A stretch of DNA of 64,000 bases from Limnomonas spitsbergensis (taxonomy: Eukaryota > Chlorophyta > Chlorophyceae > Chlamydomonadales). The stretch covers positions 1,054,001 through 1,118,000 of the forward strand of contig JAYJMM010000100.1 of NCBI GenBank assembly GCA_037349105.1, given 5' to 3'. A program made the translations under genes and the position numbers. The notes beneath the pieces were generated by a model that was given only the letters and a program-made list of their open reading frames with translations, searched no databases and had not been told where the DNA came from. Below are positions 31,105 through 42,258 of this stretch, piece by piece; position 1 is the stretch's first letter, and each line of letters begins with the position of its first letter.

Positions 31105-31577
31105 GGCCTGCGGAAGAGTTCCGCAGAGGTCGTTTCTGATTGGACTCCGCGGAGCGTGGTTGTCCAGGGCATAGATCGTACACATGGCTGCCGATTTTGA
31201 ATCGCTTTGGTGTCTATCTCCTATTCTTTCGAGTCGACTAAGTCCTGCTCGACACGATGCCACATTTCTACCTGCTTTGCTGCATCTGCTGATTCGCTCG
31301 CTGTGCTTCATGAAAGGCGCGGCCTGACTCGGCCCATGTCCAGGGGCGCTCACACGACCACCCCCCGATACGGCCATGAGCAGAAAAATATGGCGATTCT
31401 AAAATATAATCAGTTCGAAGGCCTAAAATCTTTCCGCAGACTGTGGAACCGAGGAGGGGGGGGGTCCTCGGAGAAAAGGCCGCACGTGGGTCTTCTTAAG
31501 GCCTGCGGAAGAGTTCCACAGACCCCGTTTATGTACGACAGGGCCTGCGGAGGAGTTCCGCAGTCAATCAGAAACGG
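31105..31577. other. Cluster of TGCGGAA-GAG-TTCCGCA hairpins
   Basis: Three copies of GCCTGCGGAAGAGTTCCGCA or close variants lie at 31106, 31501 and 31543. The left copy is followed by GTTTCTGATTGGA and the right by TCAATCAGAAACGGG, an inverted pair 430 bp apart. It resembles the ends of a small non-autonomous DNA element, but no target-site duplication was found. Confidence 0.5.
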
Positions 31578-31702
31578 GCTGCAAGACGTCGGAACGCGGG
31601 AACGTGTCTTGAGGAATACGGCATTGGGAAGCGGGAATTGGGAATACCGTACTTATAGGGAATCACAAAGAATGAAAGAAATGGGCAGAACCCCCTGAGT
31701 TC

Positions 31703-31852
31703 TGGTGTAACGTTATTGACCTCTGGGCCCGCTCAAAGCTCGGCCGCGTGGGCGCCTAACTGTTCAGAAGGGAGAAAAGAAGAAACTAAAAGGAAGAGGG
31801 GGGGAAAGGAACAAAAGGAAGGCCGGGAAGGCAAAGATGACCAAGTCTGACA
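31703..31852 (-). mobile_element. SINE-like element with 9-bp target duplication, head left
   Basis: CCTGAGTTC at 31694-31702 and 31853-31861 bounds a 150-bp insertion. Inside are CTCTGGGCCCGCTC, GGCCGCGTGGGCGCCTAACT, GTTCAGAAGGGAG and a long A/G-rich tail. The first 16 bases (GTGTAACGTTATTGAC) are inverted relative to the other copies. Confidence 0.5.
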
Positions 31853-32030
31853 CCTGAGTTCCACTAGAAACTAGCCCTCAACAAAGCCTCCAAAGACAGA
31901 AAAGTCCACAAAAGCAAGCGTATCCCACCCATGCTTGGCCGCAAGGGGGTCCCAAGGTAAGGCTTGTTATGAAACGACCTCCTAGCAGGCTGTTAAGTCT
32001 CCACACCGCGGAAGATACACAAGTTTGCCC

Positions 32031-32148
32031 CCCCCTATAGAGAGCTGACCACCGATTTAACAGTACGACATGTTCAATACGGCGGCATGGCCCCCCCTAC
32101 AGACAGCTGAACACCGATTCAGCACGGCATGTTCTATACAGCATGTTC
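32031..32148. repeat. Tandem duplication of about 70 bp
   Basis: CCCCCCTATAGAGAGCTGAC and CACCGATT then CATGTTC recur as CCCCCCTACAGACAGCTGAA, CACCGATT and CATGTTC. Confidence 0.5.
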
Positions 32149-32599
32149 ACTGGACGTCAAACGAAGGCCAGACCAACCGAGGTAGCGGGATGTAAACGCC
32201 CGATCCCTTCTGTAGCTCACCAAGCATATTTTCAAATGTGAAGGCTTTGATATGATCTCAGCCCTCATCTACGGTATAGCTATCGCACAGACTGGCAAAA
32301 AATCTGGCCATCCTGTGGATTACCCATGGTTAAATGTCCCTTATCCCGAGCTTGGCAGATTGGCAGGGTCGGTGACTGCTATGGACTGAGTTTGGACTGT
32401 GGAGTACAGGAAAAGTCCTAACTCATAAGGGCAAAGGAAACAAATAAGACATAACCTGCAAATGGAAAGATGCATATATTTTGCAAGAGCGACAGGATTT
32501 TATTTTAATAAATAAAGAAAGGAAACGCCTGAGCGTGGTTTCAATCCAAGTCAGGATTGATAACATCCTGTCTCGAAAATCACACATGAGAGACCCACT

Positions 32600-32724
32600 C
32601 CTTTGTGTCTTTCTCCTTCTTTACCTCTTCCCTTACCTTTCTTTTATCTTCTTCCAACGGGACAGGTGGGCGCCCACGCGGCCGAGCCTTTTGAGCAGGG
32701 CCCAGAGGTGTTATGTCATTGACC
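32600..32724 (+). mobile_element. SINE-like element with 13-bp target duplication, head right
   Basis: TGAGAGACCCACT at 32587-32599 and 32725-32737 bounds the insertion. It has a pyrimidine-rich left end (tail complement), then GGTGGGCGCCCACGCGGCCG, GAGCAGGGCCCAGAGGTG and TTATGTCATTGACC. Confidence 0.5.
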
Positions 32725-33425
32725 TGAGAGACCCACTTCAAAAGGGCTTGCCTTAGATCTGGCCGAATCAGATAAGCAGCACCATTCCGCCGGCTCCACT
32801 CTCAGGATGCGCCGGGGGGGGGGTTAAAGTTCACTCCAAATTCACTGGTAAATATGCGATATGTTAATATGCGGAACATCCCCATTGCAGACATGTGGCT
32901 TGATTGTTTTGCCGCCGGCAGCGGCAGTGGTCTACTCTTTTGTACGAATTAATGTGACATATCACATATGTCACTCTTCTCGGCCTTTATGACAGTGGTC
33001 GCCGTGGAAAAGGGTGGGGAGTTGAGGACAAGACACGTTTGATCTGGAAGTGGCCATGCTGAATTTCCATGCTGTTAGGATAATTTGTCCCCAGTCTACT
33101 AGTCCGACCATCAGTGGTAGAACATTCTGGTGCCCTTGTCCCTGTCTTAGAGACATGGAGTCTAAAGCAGAATACAACACCGTCCGGTATTGCTACAAAG
33201 CCATTTAATCTAAGCGACCCTTGCCTCGAACGCGAAGCCAAGCAGTTGAGCAATTGATCAGCGCCCATATCTCCAAGCCCGACGTCGGACAACAGTGAGA
33301 ATCGAAGCAAAGCTACAAGGGAAGCATTAGCTCACGAGGTCGAAACTGGAGACATCAACACGAGCTAGGCTGCAGCGCCTCTCATTCTTTCTTTCAGCAG
33401 CGTGCCGCTTGTCACTGTTGATCAC

Positions 33426-36400
33426 ATGTCAACAGAAGAGGAGCTTGAGGAAGAAGCCGCATTGTCACTGTGCAGCCTAGCCCACGGACAAGCCGCTCGC
33501 AGGCCCTCAAATGTGAACGCCGAGGTGAGCCATCTTTCTGCCCGCTACTTACCGGTATGTCCCCCAACTGAAAGCAAGGTCGTAATTTTGTGAACTCTGC
33601 TATCTCTCCAACTAGCTCAACCACAGACGCTTGATACGTCAACATCACGCTCTCTCTCAATTCGTTGCTCACTACCAACACCATGACTCACCTCGCCTTA
33701 TTTACTTTATCCTGGAGACCGTCACTCCTTTTGTGCCGGTCGCAGTGGGAGGTCGATTACATAACACTGCATCCTATCGCAGGTGGAAACTCCCAGCGCG
33801 CTCAACGCGGAAGCCGTCGCCGTGCAGGTGCTGGCAGAGGCCGTGGCTGCAGCAGCGGCTGCCAGCTCTTCTGTGAACATCCAGAACCCCGCACAACAGT
33901 TGGCTGGGCACAGACTGATGCATCAGCTCAAGGCTAACAACCACGACATCTACGCCCGGCCCACAAGCAGGGCGTTGGCACTGGAGCGGTTCAGGGCGAA
34001 GCGCTCCGGTGCTAATGGAGGCAGGACTAGCATGGCGGCAGGCGCCAAGCGCCTGCGCGGCTCCTCGCCAGGTTCAGCTGGGCTCTACGAGGACAACAGC
34101 ATCAGAAAGCGCGGCCCAACCCCCGGGCCTCGGCTGTGCGCCCACATTGGCTGTCGAGAGCAGGTGTGCGGGAGCAGGATGCAAAGAAGGATGCAAAGAA
34201 GGATGTAAAGAAGAATGCAAAGCATGCACGTCCCTCTCAGGTCACCCTCCCGTATTCTCTAATCCCAGGACCACCTGGGATTCCAACCTCTGACAGGCAT
34301 CTTGACACATCCGCAAATTCACCTACAGAAACCTTGTTACGACTTCTCCTTCTTCTAGGTGGGAGGGTTTAATGATCTAGACCTTTCCCCGACCCGTTCC
34401 CCTGCCTCCCTCTTCCTGCTATTCCCCCAGGCCCAGCTGTCCACGACGCGCATGCGGAGGTATTGCGACGGGCACATGGCGATCTACGGCCTTCTGCCTG
34501 ACGAGGGCATCAGCCCATCCTCAGGGAATTATGTCAGTGCAGCATTGACCGCCAGTGCAGCACCTACAGGCACCACCATGGCGCTGCGCAGGCCAAGGAA
34601 CCGAGACGGCGCCCACAGCGGCGGCGGGGGCGGCGGCTCCCCTGGCCAGCATCAATCAGGCCCCCGCAGGCTCTCCGCAGACGGCAGGTCGTCCCAGTCC
34701 TCCATGAGGGGTGCCGGGGATTCCGTCGTGACTGCGGCCAGGGATGCATCGATCCAGCAACAGGTAGCCCTGAGCCAGCAACAGCTGCTACAACTGCAGC
34801 TGCAACAAAATCAGCACATGGATCCAGACACCATACAGCTGTTGTGGCACCTGCACCAGCAGCAGATACTGCAACAGCAGCAGCAGCAACAGGGTGTGCT
34901 GACATTAATGCCAGACGGTACTCTGGCCATGGTGCAAAATCCAGACGCTGGAACGCAAGCGGCTGCCCCGGCGCCACCGCACATCCAGGGACAGAATCAG
35001 CAGTTCCTGGCCATGACCGCCGATGGAAAGCTAGTTTTGATCCAGCAGGATCAGATGTATGCAATGCAGCAGATGCAGCAGCAGCAGCAACAGCAGCAAC
35101 AGCTTCAACAACAGCAGCAGGGGCTGGTCCCTGTGCAGAACGGGCAGCAGCAAGGCATGCCTGTGAAGCAGGATCCATGTGTTGCGCAGGCGTCCTGCGA
35201 TGCTCCCTGCGTGCAGTCCAGCCGTGCCAGCAGCTCAGGAACAGGCCTGCAACACGGCTCTGAAACGGCACCGGCCTCAGCGATGGCACCCGAGAGCGCC
35301 CGAGGGACGTCCGTTGAGGCCGCGCCGTCGCCTGTTGGTCCCTGTGCTATCGTGACAGCTGTGGCTTTGCCCAGCGCCGCGACTGGGATGGCGCCCGGTG
35401 AGGGGCCTCAGCTGGGTACGCAGGCCGCTGCGGCTTACGCTGCGAAGCAGCAGCTGCAGCTCTTGCTAGCGGCGGTTGCAGAGCGCAGCTCCTTGCCGAG
35501 GGGTGACCAGCAGGGGCATGGTGCTGGGGGGAGAGAGCTCTTGGGAGCGCAGCAGTGGCTGCAGGAGCAGCAGCCCATGTCGCAGCAAGAGGAGGAGGAG
35601 CGGCTGCTGCAGCAGAGGCAGGAGGCGATCGTGCGTGAGCTCATTCTTCATCAGGAGGCGGTGCACCGCCAGCAGCTTGCGCAACGGCAGAAGCTGCAGC
35701 AGCTGTCGGGTTCCGGGGTGGCTGCCCTGGACGTCATGCGGCTGCAGCATCAGCAACATCAGCGGCAGCAGGAGGAGCTGCGTGTGCAGCTGCTTCAGCA
35801 CGTGCAGCAGCTTCAGTTGCGTGAGGCGGTGAGGCTGCAGCAGCAGAGACGCCTTGAGGAGCAGCAGCAGGCGTATCGCCGGCAGGTGGTGGTGCGGGAG
35901 CTTTTGTGGCACCATGAGCAGCTGCTGCAGGGGCAACTGCAGCAGCAGGTTGGGGTGGGAGGCCCGGCGCAAGAGCAGCTGGTGCAGCGACAGCAGCTGC
36001 TGGCCATAGAGCAGCTCCTGCAAGCCGAGGGCGTACCGCACAGGCGGCTGAGCGGGGGACAGCAGGGGGGCACTACGTCGGCCCTGGAGCAGCAGCAGCA
36101 GCAGCAGCAGCAGAGCTCTATTGACGCCCGCGAGTTGCTCATCCAGGCAGCGATAGCGCAGCACAAGATGGCTGGGACGGCCTCGGATCAGGGAACAGCT
36201 GGCAGCTTGGCTCCTCCCCTTCAGCCTGCTTTGGACAGGGTGGAGGCCCAGGAGGAAGCCTCCCCGCATGTGGCAGTGGCGTCTTCTTCTCTGGAGCTAA
36301 ATGATCCGGCGGTAGAGGCTCTGCTGCGCGGTGGGGCGAGCGGGGCAGGCGACAAAAGTAAGGCCGGAGGCTCATCTGCTGCGGCTGTTGCTGTTGGCGG

Positions 36401-37421
36401 GGAGCTGTCTGGCAGTGTTGCGAAGGACTCTGTGGCCGTAGGGGTAGATGTCAGCTCTCCCAAGTCGGGCGACGAGCAAGAACCCTGTGGTATGGCTGGT
36501 TTGCGAGAGCTGCTAATTCACGCCGCTATTGCGCAACAGCAGCAGCAGCAGCAGGAGTTGCTGGTGCGGCAGCTTGTCGAGCATGCGAAGGAGATCCCAG
36601 GCAGCGGAGCATGCTCTACTAGATCTGCTTTGAGGGAGGAGGCAGATGCTGAGACGATGTTGCTGCTCCAGCAGCTTCAGGGCAGGGTAGGGAACCTGGG
36701 CGGTGGCGGCGGCGGCGACATCCAGGAACAGTTGCTGCTGCTTCAGGTAGCTGTGGGTCAGCAGCAAAAGCAGCAGCAGCAGTGGCAGCAGCAGCAGCAA
36801 CAGCACTGGCGCGAGCAGCAGCAGCATGCGCTGGGGCAAGCAGTGCTGGCTCAACTCGAGCAACAGTGGCGGGAGCAGCAGATGGGGATGGGTAGTGGTG
36901 ATGCTGCTAAAGACGCCGCTAGTGTGTTGGCAACGCAGCTGCAGCAGCAACCGGGCCAAGCCACTGACTTGCAGATGCTACAGCTTGCCCTGGTCAGGCA
37001 ACAACAGGAGCCGCAACATATCGATCAACCACGGGAGATAGACATGCATGTCCTGCAGCTGGCAATGGCAATGAGGCAGCAAGAGCAGCAACAACTACAA
37101 CAACAGCAACAGGGCGTCCATACTGTGGGCATGCAGACGCAGATCACAGAGCAGTGCCCGGTAGGCGGGGTGGAGCTGGCCGAGGCGCTCCGGCAACGTA
37201 TGGAACAGGGGCAGCGGGCCGAGCTTGAGCAGAGACTAGTGATGCAAGTTCTACTGATGCAGCAGCAGCAGCAAGGCAGCCGGCAGCTGAGTGTGCAGGG
37301 GGTGCACCCGCCGCAGGGTGGGGGGGGCATGATGCAGCTGGATGCCGCGACTGTGCAACAGCTGGGTTTGTCTACTGGGGCGAAGGGGGGGCAGCCAGGC
37401 GGAGCTGAGGTCACGATTTGA
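33426..37421 (+). CDS. Glutamine-rich protein with small Cys/His zinc motif
   Basis: Exons 33426-33524, 33783-34163 and 34431-37421 (TGA) join in phase 0 to give 1,156 residues. The first ATG follows an acceptor-like TTTCTTTCAG, so an upstream exon is possible. Residues 34-160 are basic and Ala-rich with a RALALERFRAKRS segment, followed by C152-x4-C157-x14-C172-x2-H175, a likely zinc knuckle split by the second intron; it resembles the CxxxxC...YCxxH units of plant WRKY19-like proteins. From residue 240 on, the protein is dominated by Q runs, with repeated RELLIHAAIAQ and VRELL-type helices, so long coiled coils or disorder are likely. Such composition is typical of transcription co-regulators; this is inference. 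Cytosolic or nuclear; no signal peptide or membrane segment. A SINE-like element with TGTAA lies about 80 bp downstream and may serve as the 3' end. Confidence 0.5.
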
Positions 37422-37502
37422 AGCGATGTGCCTCTGGGAAATTCACAGCAGGATTGTATGAACAAGTTTGGGCACGGCTGCCAATTGTACTCCTTGCCGA
37501 GG

Positions 37503-37611
37503 TTCCTTTCCCCCCCTCTTCCTTTTAGTTTCTTCTTTTCTCCCTTTTGAACAGTTGGGCGCCCACGCAGCCGAGCTTTAGGCGGGCCCAGAGGTGTAAC
37601 GTTATTGACTT
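37503..37611 (+). mobile_element. SINE-like element with 10-bp target duplication
   Basis: CTTGCCGAGG at 37493-37502 and 37612-37621 bounds the insertion. The pyrimidine tract CCTTTTAGTTTCTTCTTTTC is followed by AGTTGGGCGCCCACGCAGCC and GGGCCCAGAGGTGTAACGTT. TGTAA lies inside, on the same strand as the gene ending at 37421. Confidence 0.5.
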
Positions 37612-38300
37612 CTTGCCGAGGAGGTTATAGCAGCATGCATGATAGTTGGAGGAGTGATTTACTGATTTGAGCATTGTGAGAGACGCTGACAACATCATAT
37701 TTATGTTTAGGATGTTGTCAGATACAGGAAATGGCCACTGGCCACTTTTACCGCTTTAATTCCGAAACCACAGGGGGACACTGCCGTCATGTGCATGCTG
37801 CAGTGTCCTGGCCGGACGCCTTGTGCGTGTGTGTAGGTGCATTTTCAGCTTATTTACTACTGAACATAGATAGGCTTGATTTTCTCATCTCAATTACCGG
37901 TACTTAAGAAGGGTATATACCCAGATGCTGCTTTTGCTGGCTTCCCACTTTGGCTTCCCATCCTTGTGTACAGCGTAGCCAGGCTTGGCCTCCTCATGGA
38001 TGTCTGATTTATTCAGCCCATAAATTACAGGAGGATTTCGATCGTGAATGTCCAAACTCAATGACTTTGAGAAGGATCCCTACCTAAAATTATATATGTT
38101 CTGTTGGCTGACCTACCGACTGGGCTGAGCAAATCCCGAAGTATCATGGACAAACAGATGCCGCTACAAATAAAGTTTCATGTTGACCTGCCGGTGTTCT
38201 GCGCAACAGCCTCCCCTCATCATTGTCGTCTGGCTATGTTGCTGGCCTGGATATTGTCTCTGGCAGAAGCAGCTGAATGCTTCTTACTCTCATTACCGGT

Positions 38301-38355
38301 AAATGACGTTATACTTCTGAGCCCTGCTGAAATAAAGCTCGCCATGTCGGCAAAC
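38301..38355 (-). mobile_element. SINE-like head fragment
   Basis: AATGACGTTATACTTCTGAG, CCCTGCTGAAATAAAGCTCG and CCATGTCGG are diverged head sequence with head left. It ends in AAACAAAAAGTCAG, as does the copy at 19083. Confidence 0.5.
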
Positions 38356-38411
38356 AAAAAGTCAGCTCATTTCCGCATAGCATTCTCTGGTAGGACTGAC
38401 GGTATCCTGGG

Positions 38412-38560
38412 ATTTGAAGTAGTCAATGACATATCACCTCTGGGCCCTGCTAAAAAAAGCTCGGCCGCGTGAGCGCCCAACTTTCCTGTTGGGAGAAAAG
38501 AAAAGGAACTTCAGGAAAGAGGGGAAAAAGGAGATGAACACAAAGAAGAAAGACCCCCCC
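38412..38560 (-). mobile_element. SINE-like element, head left
   Basis: TCAATGACATATCACCTCTG, GGCCCTGCTAAAAAAAGCTC, GGCCGCGTGAGCGCCCAACT, then an A/G-rich tail to about 38560. It faces the copy at 38750 in inverted orientation, so the pair could fold back. Confidence 0.5.
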
Positions 38561-38749
38561 CCAAAAAAAAGGAAAAGGCAGCCCAAAGTATCCCTGCCCC
38601 TCTCCAGCCTATTCCCCAAGAAGGCAAAGAAAGGCAACAAACTAGGCTTCAACAATGCCCACTACATCCCCAACATCCTTTGCCTTTCCTTTCCAGCCTG
38701 TTGTCTGTCCCCTCGCTTTTTACCCCTTTTCCCTTCCTGTTTTCTGCCC

Positions 38750-38816
38750 CTTTTACTTAGGCGCCCACATGGCCGAGCCTCTTTTTTAAGCAGGGCCCAG
38801 AGGTATAACGTCATAG
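38750..38816 (+). mobile_element. SINE-like element abutting a possible exon
   Basis: AGGCGCCCACATGGCCGAGC, AGCAGGGCCCAGAGGTAT and AACGTCATAG. The internal CCCAG (ending 38800) and the terminal CATAG (ending 38816) are both possible acceptors for the open stretch running to the donor-like GTATGT at 38876. Confidence 0.5.
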
Positions 38817-39189
38817 CCATCCTCAACAAAAGCCACGGCCTCCCACACAAGCCTGCCCCGGTACAACTGTTGAAAGTATGTGGTACCCTAAACCCACACC
38901 TCTCAACCCTAGTACATTTTCAACCCTTCGCCCCCAACTCTCGGCCCTCGCCAACCAATTTATCAACCCTCAACACGTGTACACAATGCACATGCACTTG
39001 ATAATGAAGCTGGTAAGGAAAAGGGGAGGGAAAATAAAGGGACGCACAAATCAGGCACTTACATCCCACCCACTTACACACTGCTACATGGCGCGCACTA
39101 AATTTTGCGCTTAGACGTCCGGTCCTTCACCTGGCTACTTAGCTCAAGCAACTGGCCAACAAGGACTGAAAGGAGTTCCTCCACTTTAG

Positions 39190-42100
39190 TCCTTCACTGT
39201 TTTGCCATTCTGCTTTGCAGAATCGGGCCACAAGCGCATGGACTTGGCGACAGTTGTTCAAATCGGGTCTGACATCGCGAAGGCCTTGAGCGACTTGCAC
39301 GGGTACAACATCACGATAGAGGACCTGAAGCCCGAAAATGTGTTGATGGCCGATAATGGCTGCAGGGTGGTTCTGGCAGACATGGGCCTGGCTCGGACAG
39401 TGCCCGAGGATGGCAGGTCCACATATAGTGGGCTAACGGGTACATTTGAGTACATGTGAGTTTCATACACTCTCAGATCAAAATATGCACAGCAACATGG
39501 AGATGGTGTTAAACATTTTCCACGTGTTTGCCCTATCATCATTCCATATTACCAGTATCAAGGATTTTACTTGATCAGCTTCCTTGCCTGAAAACAGCGA
39601 GGGTTCGTCAGTCATGCCTTCATAGCAAGCCCTGTCACCTTATTCCGAGATCCCTACAACTGGTACTACTGTACTAGTGTGCTGTAGATTGGAGGAGGCC
39701 TCTTGCTGGCAGTAGGGGTGGGGCCATATTAATGGGGTCAATTAAATGGGATCAATTTATAAATGGGGTCAATTAATAAACTGCGAGTTCAGTACCGATA
39801 CCGGTAATCCGTTTTTTCTTCTTGCATCAACACGCAGCTGATAGAGATCAGCCGAAGCTTATTATAAATAATTAAATGGGTAAGTGCTAAACTCAGAGAG
39901 CTACAACACTGGGCTCCATCAGCATGAAGTTAAATCCAAGCAATCAACCAGCGCTACTTATTAGCATGTTGTTTTTAATCCAGAGAAGCTAATGTCATTT
40001 TTTGTTGTTGAAATCGCTGCCTTCAACTCAGTATGTCTGTTCTCTCTGCTCTCAGGCCGCCCGAGAAGTTTAACGGTGAATGGGGTAAAGAGATCATGAT
40101 CACCCACGCTGTGGACCTATTCAGCCTGGGCTGCATTTTGTACGAGATGATTGCAGGAGAGCACTTCTACCAGGCCCCTATGAAGGCAGCCAAAGGGAAA
40201 GATGTCTTAGCTGTGGTAGGTGATATATCAGGTGCAAATATATATCAAAGGGCTGGCCCTTGGGCCCGCCTCCCAAGTTTCCCATTTCCTGTTGCATCGT
40301 GTCTTTGCACCGGTTATTCTTCGGAGGTTTGGATGTGGTTGAGCACCCCAGCAGGGTGGAACTGCAAGTTGAACTGCAAGAGTAGGAGGGGCGAGAGAGC
40401 AGGGAATGTGCCAATGAGGGAGAGTTTGCTTTGGCCATTGCAAGTGCACGGCTGTTGCGCAGCCCAGCTTGCCGCTTTCTCATGCAACACCAAAACATGT
40501 TAGACAGATATAGGTGCTGAAAAGTTCACCAAAAACCCTCATTTTTCTGCCACTGGTAGGTAGATTGTCCTCCTCATTTGTCTGCTTTCCTGCCTCCCAC
40601 TTTCCTTTTGCTCTGAATGGGACAGTTGGGCATCCGCACAGCCTTTTTGAGCAAGGCCTGGGGGTGCAACGTCATTGACTTGCACATTCCTTGCATTATT
40701 TGCTGCAACACTGAACACTCCCAAAGCTAGGTATGCAGACTGCCATGCTTGTTCTGCTGACTGCAGGCTAGTGTTGCGATAATTGTGCGCGACCATGTGT
40801 CACACTTCTGTCGCGGGCCAGCATTTGCCTTTCTGACTTGCCAATGAGTGCCGGTACTCTATCCCTCTCCTTACTCGTGCGATGTAACATGTGCCATGCA
40901 TCTTGCATTCATTAGACCATGCTTGGTGCTCAAACAATGCCTGCCATGTGCGGTGCACTGTTCTGCTGGCGCCGGATTTCGTAGGTTTTTGTACGACTGC
41001 ATGCTGGTAGCTCATTATACTCCATATGCACTAAAAGCCCCAAGAAGGCAATCTGAGTGACTACTCATTAATGTGAATACGACAGTCTCGGTGTTACGTG
41101 CGAAGGAATAAGAGACGACACACATGCTTGTTTTTCTTTTGGTGTGCCCTCTGAAATGACTGACTGTGCCCCCACCATTTCATGGCCTGCAGATATTGGC
41201 TTTTTGGAAACCTGGACATCCCCCTCTTGCTATGGATGCTGATGTCGACCCCAGATTAAGCAAGATCGTCCTAGGCTGCTTGGAGGAGGATCCCAAACAA
41301 CGACCCTCCAGCAAAAATGTTGCAAGAGTGAGTACTCAAGCTTCAAAATAATTTGGCAATTGCGCCGTGCTTATCTTGTGCTAACAGCGGCAGTGTCAAA
41401 ACATTATGCAGCTTTCACGTTTCATCGATCCTCACCCCTCTTTTCCTAGGCCTTTGTGTGGTATATGCCAGTCCGCTGAAAACATTTGTCTGGTTCGTCA
41501 CATTCTTGAACAGGAACTGGCTGAGATGATGGTAGAGTTGCATGTTGGTCCAATTGCTCCGGTTTCTGTGGACCCTCCTCTGGTACGTCTTGCAGCACGA
41601 CTGCCGCCCAAGCCCCTGGCTGCACCGCCGCCTAAGCCCCTGACTGTACCGCCGCCCAAGACCCCGCCTGTACCGCCGCCTACGCCCCTGATCGTACCGC
41701 CGCCCAAGCCCCTGGCCGTACTGCCGCCCGAGCCCTTGGCCGTACCACCAAGCGCAACAGACCGGAAAGCGGAGACCATGATACACCCCTTCGTGGTCAT
41801 CTCAATAATGATCCTTCAGTGCCTGACCATGGCCCTGGACCTGCACACAGTTGCTGCTTCTGCCAGAGATCCCTCGGTTAGTGGTGCTCGTGCGGCTGTG
41901 TTGGCGTTCACCTTCATATCCGAGCTGTTGTGGAGTGGCTATCTGGCGTTCGTGCCTGAGCATAGGGATTGGTTTCTGGGCCTTATTTCTGAGTCTCCAC
42001 GCCGTTGGGTGCTGATTGTGAGCAGCCTTTTCGTATTTTTTCCAGTTTCTTCCATTTTTATGATTACACTTTGTTATGGAATGGTCCAGGTATTCAGCAT

Positions 42101-42227
42101 TGATGTCAGTGATTTGCCAAATAGAGGCCTCGGGTCTTTCGACCTGACTGTGGTCAAGTGTTTGCCCCGGTCTATTATTCAAGAGCCCATTTTGATGTAC
42201 AAATTGTCGCGTACGGCACCACAGTAG
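39190..42227 (+). CDS. Kinase-like protein with proline-rich linker and three C-terminal membrane helices
   Basis: Exons 39190-39455, 40056-40215, 41193-41327 and 41514-42227 (TAG) join in frame; 424 residues are visible. A possible further 5' exon ends at 38875 (phase 0, reading NKSHGLPHKPAPVQLLK). Residues 1-187 form a protein-kinase C-lobe: the catalytic loop T-I-E-D45-L-K47-P-E-N50, so HRD has become I-E-D; D64-M-G in place of DFG; GTFEYMPPE; DLFSLGCILYEM; and a final LEEDPKQRPS. The catalytic Asp, Lys and Asn are kept. The N-lobe (glycine loop, VAIK lysine) is not visible, so the gene may start further left or be truncated. Then come a PPKPL-type proline-rich linker (about 217-267) and hydrophobic helices at about 276-295, 312-333 and 352-377. 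Such a tail is unusual for a kinase. Membrane anchoring is inferred. Confidence 0.5.
40600..40682 (+). mobile_element. SINE-like element inside a kinase-gene intron
   Basis: CCACTTTCCTTTTGCTCTGA, GGGACAGTTGGGCATCCGCA, TTGAGCAAGGCCTGGGGGTG and CAACGTCATTGAC. It lies in intron 40216-41192 in the same orientation as most copies on this strand. Confidence 0.5.
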
Positions 42228-42258
42228 ATTAAAGAGCCCATTTTGATGTACAAACCGA
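42180..42258 (+). repeat. Direct duplication across the kinase-gene stop
   Basis: AAGAGCCCATTTTGATGTAC plus AAA occurs at 42181-42203 and 42234-42256, 53 bp apart, on either side of the TAG at 42225. The second copy is in the 3' UTR. Confidence 0.5.

Larger units (their letters stand above)
29259..33425. other. Non-coding stretch between MYND and glutamine-rich genes
   Basis: No gene is supported. Contents in order: a possible upstream extension of the MYND gene (29259-29552, minus), a 0.6-kb tandem duplication (29632-30860), short GC-rich repeats (30862-31072), a hairpin cluster (31105-31577), two SINE-like insertions with target-site duplications (31694-31861, 32587-32737), a roughly 70-bp duplication (32031-32148), and AT-rich sequence leading to the next gene. 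Confidence 0.5.
37422..39189. other. Intergenic with several SINE-like copies and one possible exon
   Basis: Contains elements at 37503-37611, 38301-38355, 38412-38560 and 38750-38816. The last directly precedes a possible first visible exon of the kinase-like gene (38801 or 38817 to 38875). Otherwise the sequence is AT-rich and featureless. Confidence 0.5.

Noticed and set aside
34564..36960. Minus-strand Leu-rich and Cys-rich frames opposite the Q-rich gene
   Set aside because: CAG/CAA runs read on the other strand give Leu and Cys runs; they are shadows of the plus-strand exon.
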